A stretch of 64,000 nucleotides of DNA from Gemella morbillorum (GTDB lineage Bacteria; Bacillota; Bacilli; Staphylococcales; Gemellaceae): assembly GCF_900476045.1 (NCBI RefSeq), contig NZ_LS483440.1, forward strand, positions 992,001 through 1,056,000. Direction: 5' to 3'. The notes under the pieces were generated by a model. The model did not search any database. It worked only from the letters and a program-made list of their open reading frames with translations, and was not told the DNA's origin. Position numbers and translations under genes: made by a program. Shown here piece by piece: positions 60,981-64,000 of the stretch (within the stretch, counting starts at the first letter, position 1; every line of letters begins with the position of its first letter).

Positions 60981-61027
60981 TATACTAAGCATAAAACCAC
61001 TATCTAAAATATTCATTTAAGTAACAT

Positions 61028-61069
61028 AAAGAAACTTCCCAAAGTAGTATTTTGACTTTAAGGGAAGTT
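61028..61069 (-). terminator. Terminator of the nitroreductase gene
   Basis: AACTTCCC/GGGAAGTT stem extended by AAAGT/ACTTT past a two-base bulge, then TTCTTTATG on the minus strand. Confidence 0.8.
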
Positions 61070-61079
61070 ATATTTTATA

Positions 61080-61670
61080 TTATTTTACTACTCTTACACG
61101 AGCTTTTCTTTCTATAGGTGCTGCTTCTTCAACTATTTCGCCAAATGGCATTTGTGCTCGTAAAACTAGGTTAGAAGGAATATTCCACTCTTTTGCTACT
61201 TTTTCATCAATTAGTGGATTGTAGTGCTGTATATTTGCTCCTACTCCAGCTTCTGCTAACGCATTCCATACTGCAAATGATGCAATACCTGTTGATTGTT
61301 CAGACCATATTGGGAAGTTATCAGCATATGATGGAAATTGTTCTTGTAGGCCTTTTACAACATTATGGTCTTCAAAGAATAAAATTGTTCCATATGCTGC
61401 CGCAAAATTATCAATTTTCCCTTTCGTTGTAGCTTTAGCTTCATCAGTTGGTAACAGCTTTGCTAATTCAGCATAAGTAATATCCCAAAGTTTTTGATGA
61501 TTATCACCTAATAAAACTACTGCGTGAGCAGTGTTTGAATTGAATGCACTTGGTGAATATTTCACTGCGTTATCAATTATTTCTATTACCTCTTGTTCAG
61601 AAATCGGTAAATTTTTTCCTAATGCATATACACTACGTCTGTTCTGATATAAATTTTTCGCCTCTGTCAT
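61080..61670 (-). CDS. Nitroreductase family FMN oxidoreductase
   Basis: 196-residue flavoprotein of the nitroreductase group close to the fungal Frm2/Hbn1 and bacterial YdgI-like branch. RRSVYALGKN near 11 binds FMN phosphate, SPSAFNSNTAHAVVL near 39, and AGVGANIQHYN near 140. Substrate (quinones, nitroaromatics, fatty-acid signals) cannot be told. CTGGAGGAAT precedes the ATG, with a 7-bp hairpin just before it. Divergent from an HxlR regulator, which probably controls it. Confidence 0.9.
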   Translation of the reverse strand: MTEAKNLYQNRRSVYALGKNLPISEQEVIEIIDNAVKYSPSAFNSNTAHAVVLLGDNHQKLWDITYAELAKLLPTDEAKATTKGKIDNFAAAYGTILFFEDHNVVKGLQEQFPSYADNFPIWSEQSTGIASFAVWNALAEAGVGANIQHYNPLIDEKVAKEWNIPSNLVLRAQMPFGEIVEEAAPIERKARVRVVK

Positions 61671-61688
61671 TTTTTATTCCTCCAGATT

Positions 61689-61707
61689 ATTTAGCCTCTT
61701 GCTAAAT
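61689..61707. repeat. Perfect inverted repeat before the nitroreductase RBS
   Basis: ATTTAGC/GCTAAAT with a CTCTT loop, ending 8 bp upstream of the RBS in the minus-strand mRNA. Operator or mRNA hairpin. Confidence 0.5.
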
Positions 61708-61753
61708 ATTTCTTTTTGTTTTATAATTTATATATCTAATTATAATAATGTAT

Positions 61754-61783
61754 ATTATAATAAACAAGTACGATTTTTTACAA
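61754..61783 (-). promoter_or_regulatory. Candidate promoter of the nitroreductase gene
   Basis: Minus-strand TTGTAA, 18 bp, TATAAT. A second TATAAT (TTGTTT-17-TATAAT) lies slightly downstream, so the exact start is open. Confidence 0.5.
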
Positions 61784-61798
61784 TAGTTAGTATCTTTT

Positions 61799-61828
61799 TT
61801 GATAGTAATGTATTGTATCAACTATAAA
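61799..61828 (+). promoter_or_regulatory. Candidate promoter of the HxlR gene
   Basis: TTGATA, 18 bp, TATAAA on the plus strand. It overlaps a near-perfect inverted repeat TTAGTATC-6-GATAGTAA (about 61786-61807), a plausible HxlR operator set between the two divergent promoters. Confidence 0.5.
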
Positions 61829-61856
61829 TTAATATAAAAATTTTAGGAGTTAAAAT

Positions 61857-62216
61857 ATGAAAGATAAAGAATTATTTGGAGCATGTCCTTTTTTTACGAC
61901 ACAAAAGCTATTAACAGGAAAATGGACAATTTTAATACTACACATTTTGGATAATGGCGAAAAAAGATTTAATGAACTTCAACGTGAATTAGGAAATATT
62001 ACACAAACTACTCTAACAAAACAGTTAAAGCAACTAGAACAAGATGGACTTATAAATAGAAAAGTTTATGCTCAAATCCCTCCGAAGGTAGAATATAGTC
62101 TTACTGATATCGGTAAAAAATTTAAAGGTGTTCTTAATGAACTTGAAAACTGGGGTGCAGATTACATCAATTATTTAAAAGAAAATGAAAAACATCCTGT
62201 TCACAATATCATGTAG
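61857..62216 (+). CDS. HxlR-family winged-helix regulator
   Basis: 119-residue DNA-binding dimer. ACPFFTTQKLLTGKWTILIL near 9-28 and RFNELQRELGNITQTTLTKQL are the HxlR winged-helix motifs; the Cys near residue 10 (GACPF) matches the redox-sensing Cys of HypR/YodB-type members, which sense disulfide stress or quinones. AGGAG precedes the ATG. Divergent from the nitroreductase gene, the classic YodB/HypR target arrangement, so it probably represses it. A small gene of unknown function follows 8 bp later. Confidence 0.92.
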   Translation: MKDKELFGACPFFTTQKLLTGKWTILILHILDNGEKRFNELQRELGNITQTTLTKQLKQLEQDGLINRKVYAQIPPKVEYSLTDIGKKFKGVLNELENWGADYINYLKENEKHPVHNIM

Positions 62217-62224
62217 GTGTGTTT

Positions 62225-62716
62225 ATGAATAAAGTAGAAAAAATAAAAAATAAATTAATGTTGCTTAACGATAACCAGCTAGATATTGTTGATCGATTGA
62301 TAAACTCATGGCAACCAAAACAAAATAATATTGAGACAAGTGAGGATACTGTAAAGAAAATATATGAAAATACTATATCTCCTATCGAAGACCCACTTAA
62401 AAATTACTCAAAAGAAGAACTTTTAGATGAGTATGGTGTTTTATTTTATAATCAAAATGAAGAGAATAACATAGAAGAGATAGATATACAATATAATTTT
62501 GAAGATAAAAAACACAATCATGAGGATAAATATAACAATCTAGATATTTCAGCGCTTATTTCTAACAAACCTACCTCATCCAACGAAAAAAATTTAAATA
62601 TTGATGATTTTGATCCACTATTTCCTGATACAGACTTTGATTCATTAACAGATATAAGTGATTCGAAATATGATGACTTAGATTTCAGCGCCTTAATTTC
62701 TAACAAAATAAAATAG
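62225..62716 (+). CDS. Small acidic protein with duplicated motif, function unknown
   Basis: 163 residues, unrecognised. N-terminal 30 residues look helical (VEKIKNKLMLLNDNQLDIVDRLIN); residues 40-163 are Asp/Glu/Asn-rich and probably disordered. Two near-identical motifs, KYNNLDISALISNK (102-115) and KYDDLDFSALISNK (148-161), flank a stretch with repeated Asp-Phe pairs. No membrane helix. The ATG at 62225 is chosen over a GTG two codons upstream, which is part of the AGGTG RBS. It follows hxlR by 8 bp and is probably co-transcribed. Confidence 0.75.
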   Translation: MNKVEKIKNKLMLLNDNQLDIVDRLINSWQPKQNNIETSEDTVKKIYENTISPIEDPLKNYSKEELLDEYGVLFYNQNEENNIEEIDIQYNFEDKKHNHEDKYNNLDISALISNKPTSSNEKNLNIDDFDPLFPDTDFDSLTDISDSKYDDLDFSALISNKIK

Positions 62717-62748
62717 AACCAAGTTTGACTAACTCAATCTTGGTTCTT
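62714..62748. terminator. Bidirectional terminator between the acidic-protein gene and the M50 gene
   Basis: AGAACCAAG/CTTGGTTCT stem with an inner TTGA/TCAA pair; T-rich on both outer sides. Confidence 0.8.
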
Positions 62749-62751
62749 ATT

Positions 62752-63849
62752 TTATATTTTTTGTTCTATTTCAGATGTTATTAAACTCTCGATATAGTTA
62801 ATATACTTTTCATCTATAATTTTTGCATATAAATGAGGACTTCTATGTAAAATCTTCCTAGCATCTTCTAAATAAGCTAATGCCTTTTGAGGGTTATTTT
62901 TAACACGCCATTCATATACTGCCAAAATAGTTTTATTTTGAGGTTCTTTCGCTTTAAGACGCGCACTAACGTATTTATCCTTCATCAGTTTTTCTATAAT
63001 TTCTGATTCAGGCTCAAATAAACTCGCAAACATCACTAAACTTCTCATTACCTCTATTTTATATGGCAATATTAAATCTGGATTTTCTAAATAAAGTTTT
63101 AGTAAGCCATCATAAACTTTTTTTAATTCGAATTTATCTTGATTATATTCTATTTCTAAAAACTTTAAGTAATCTGTTATATGCGTCGCTTCCTTTACTC
63201 TTAAGTTTTTTATTTTTTCTAATACTTCTGGATGTTCTACCACATAAGATTTTCCAAGTATTGCATAAGCTGCACTAACTAAACTCAAATGAATTGCATA
63301 TCTATTTATTTCACTTCTCAAGCAAAGTTTAAAACTCATTCCATCATTAAATCCTATAGGAATTGCATTAGTAATTGCAAAAACTAATCCGATTAAAGTA
63401 AATATCAACATATATACACTAGGTGCTATAATCCATCCTAATAACGAAAATATTATATTAAATAGCACTCCACCAGCTAAATATAGTTTATAGGGAAATG
63501 TCCCATTTTCAAGCTTTGGTGGCTCCATTAAACATTGTCCCGCTGTTCCCTTTGTTCCCTGAATTATTTTGAATTTTATTCTATTTTCTTCATCTTTGAC
63601 TATCGCAAAATTAAACGCCTTAAAACTTATAAATTTATAACCACTTAGTAAGCCAAAAAATAAGTGACCTGCTTCATGAATTATAATTTGTAAAATAATG
63701 CCAAATAATAATGTTACAATTATTAAATAAATATTTGGTGCTTCTTGTGATGAAAGTTGTTCCCCTGCATAGTATCCGATTAAATTTCCTACACCATATC
63801 CTAATCCAATAATAACAATATATAACAAGATTTTGAACTTTTTATTCAC
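62752..63849 (-). CDS. M50-family membrane zinc metalloprotease
   Basis: Predicted intramembrane/site-2-type protease. HEAGH near residue 59 is the HExxH zinc motif and NAIPIGFNDG near 168 gives the third ligand region. About five helices up to 180, then a ~180-residue soluble helical C-terminal part (YDGLLKLYLENPDL, YEWRVKNNPQKALAYLEDAR) that looks TPR-like. Start: a GTG at 63849 has AAAGGGG five bases upstream, while the upstream GTG (63876) has no RBS. Function in the cell unknown; probably co-transcribed with the gene whose end is at 63885. Confidence 0.82.
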   Translation of the reverse strand: MNKKFKILLYIVIIGLGYGVGNLIGYYAGEQLSSQEAPNIYLIIVTLLFGIILQIIIHEAGHLFFGLLSGYKFISFKAFNFAIVKDEENRIKFKIIQGTKGTAGQCLMEPPKLENGTFPYKLYLAGGVLFNIIFSLLGWIIAPSVYMLIFTLIGLVFAITNAIPIGFNDGMSFKLCLRSEINRYAIHLSLVSAAYAILGKSYVVEHPEVLEKIKNLRVKEATHITDYLKFLEIEYNQDKFELKKVYDGLLKLYLENPDLILPYKIEVMRSLVMFASLFEPESEIIEKLMKDKYVSARLKAKEPQNKTILAVYEWRVKNNPQKALAYLEDARKILHRSPHLYAKIIDEKYINYIESLITSEIEQKI

Positions 63850-63884
63850 CTTTACCCCTTTCTTATAGACTATCACAGTTTATT

Positions 63885-64000
63885 TTATATTTTTTGAACA
63901 TAGTCCATGACTTCATTAATTTGATTTTTATTATCAACTGATATAATTATTATAATGTCACCCATTGCTGTTGAGAAAACTTCTGGGACATAAAAAATCA
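63885..64000 (-). CDS. C-terminal end of an unidentified protein (5' part outside window)
   Basis: The minus strand is open from the right edge to TAA at 63885-63887 and ends ...GDIIIIISVDNKNQ, then INEVMDYVQKI: a hydrophobic beta strand followed by a helix, i.e. a plausible folded domain end. About 38 residues. It stops 35 bp before the M50 start chosen, suggesting an operon. The family is not recognised. Confidence 0.55.
   Translation of the reverse strand, partial: IFYVPEVFSTAMGDIIIIISVDNKNQINEVMDYVQKI

Overview
The window reads as a stretch of chromosome from a low-GC Gram-positive bacterium (Bacilli). It is AT-rich throughout, ribosome binding sites of the AGGAGG type precede most genes, and several gene orders are those of Bacillus (glgBCDAP, comEA-comEB-comEC, tlyA-recN, rsgA-rpe-thiN, cydABCD, tsaE-tsaB-rimI-tsaD, rplJL-methyltransferase-rpoBC). 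My best guess is a Gemella or close relative; this is an impression from protein sequence and gene content, not a search. No rRNA, tRNA, insertion sequence, CRISPR array or prophage was seen. Nearly all genes lie on the minus strand, so for the likely highly expressed ones (rpoBC, gyrBA, ribosomal proteins) the fork probably runs from high to low coordinates.

Layout from low to high coordinates: 1-2180 the N-terminal three quarters of uvrA; 2393-8253 cytochrome bd oxidase and its ABC exporter (cydA-B-D-C); 8426-14353 a long collinear run (tlyA, recN, rsgA, rpe, thiN, TSUP permease, DUF1634 protein); 14514-15275 a membrane-anchored lysozyme-like protein; 15503-23687 the glycogen operon glgB-C-D-A-P, divergent from a GH13 alpha-glucan hydrolase at 24038; 25933-28623 ppc; 28849-34616 yaaA-recF-gyrB-gyrA; 35061-36223 infC-rpmI-rplT; 36466-45826 rplJ-rplL, an RsmC-like methyltransferase, rpoB and rpoC; 46067-46799 a broken TipA-type MerR regulator; 46946-47476 queT behind a riboswitch-like leader; 47852 rpsT; 48148-50428 two sulfur-amino-acid PLP enzymes; 50617-54621 comEA-comEB-comEC-holA; 54763-56999 cysteine desulfurase and mnmA; 57156-58226 an unrecognised membrane protein; 58325-60899 the tsaE-tsaB-rimI-tsaD cluster; 61080-62716 a nitroreductase, a divergent HxlR regulator and a small acidic protein; 62752-63849 an M50 protease; and the tail of one more gene at the right edge.

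The genes describe a facultative organism that respires with a bd oxidase, stores glycogen, replenishes oxaloacetate through PEP carboxylase, carries competence genes and salvages a queuosine precursor. Regulation is visible at many points: 17-bp-spaced sigma-A promoters, L10 and L20 leader attenuators, an AUU start on infC, a probable preQ1 leader with terminator on queT, two cre-like operators around the glg promoter, and a 19-bp-spacer MerR-type promoter in front of the broken regulator.

I found no clearly new multi-gene system. The observations most worth checking are: a duplicated 30-residue acidic repeat unit at the C-terminus of RpoB; Gly instead of the usual acidic residue at GyrA position 87; a ComEC whose metallo-beta-lactamase domain has lost its metal ligands; a small acidic protein with two copies of one short motif; and several perfect or near-perfect palindromes in leaders (ppc, infC, glgD-glgA).
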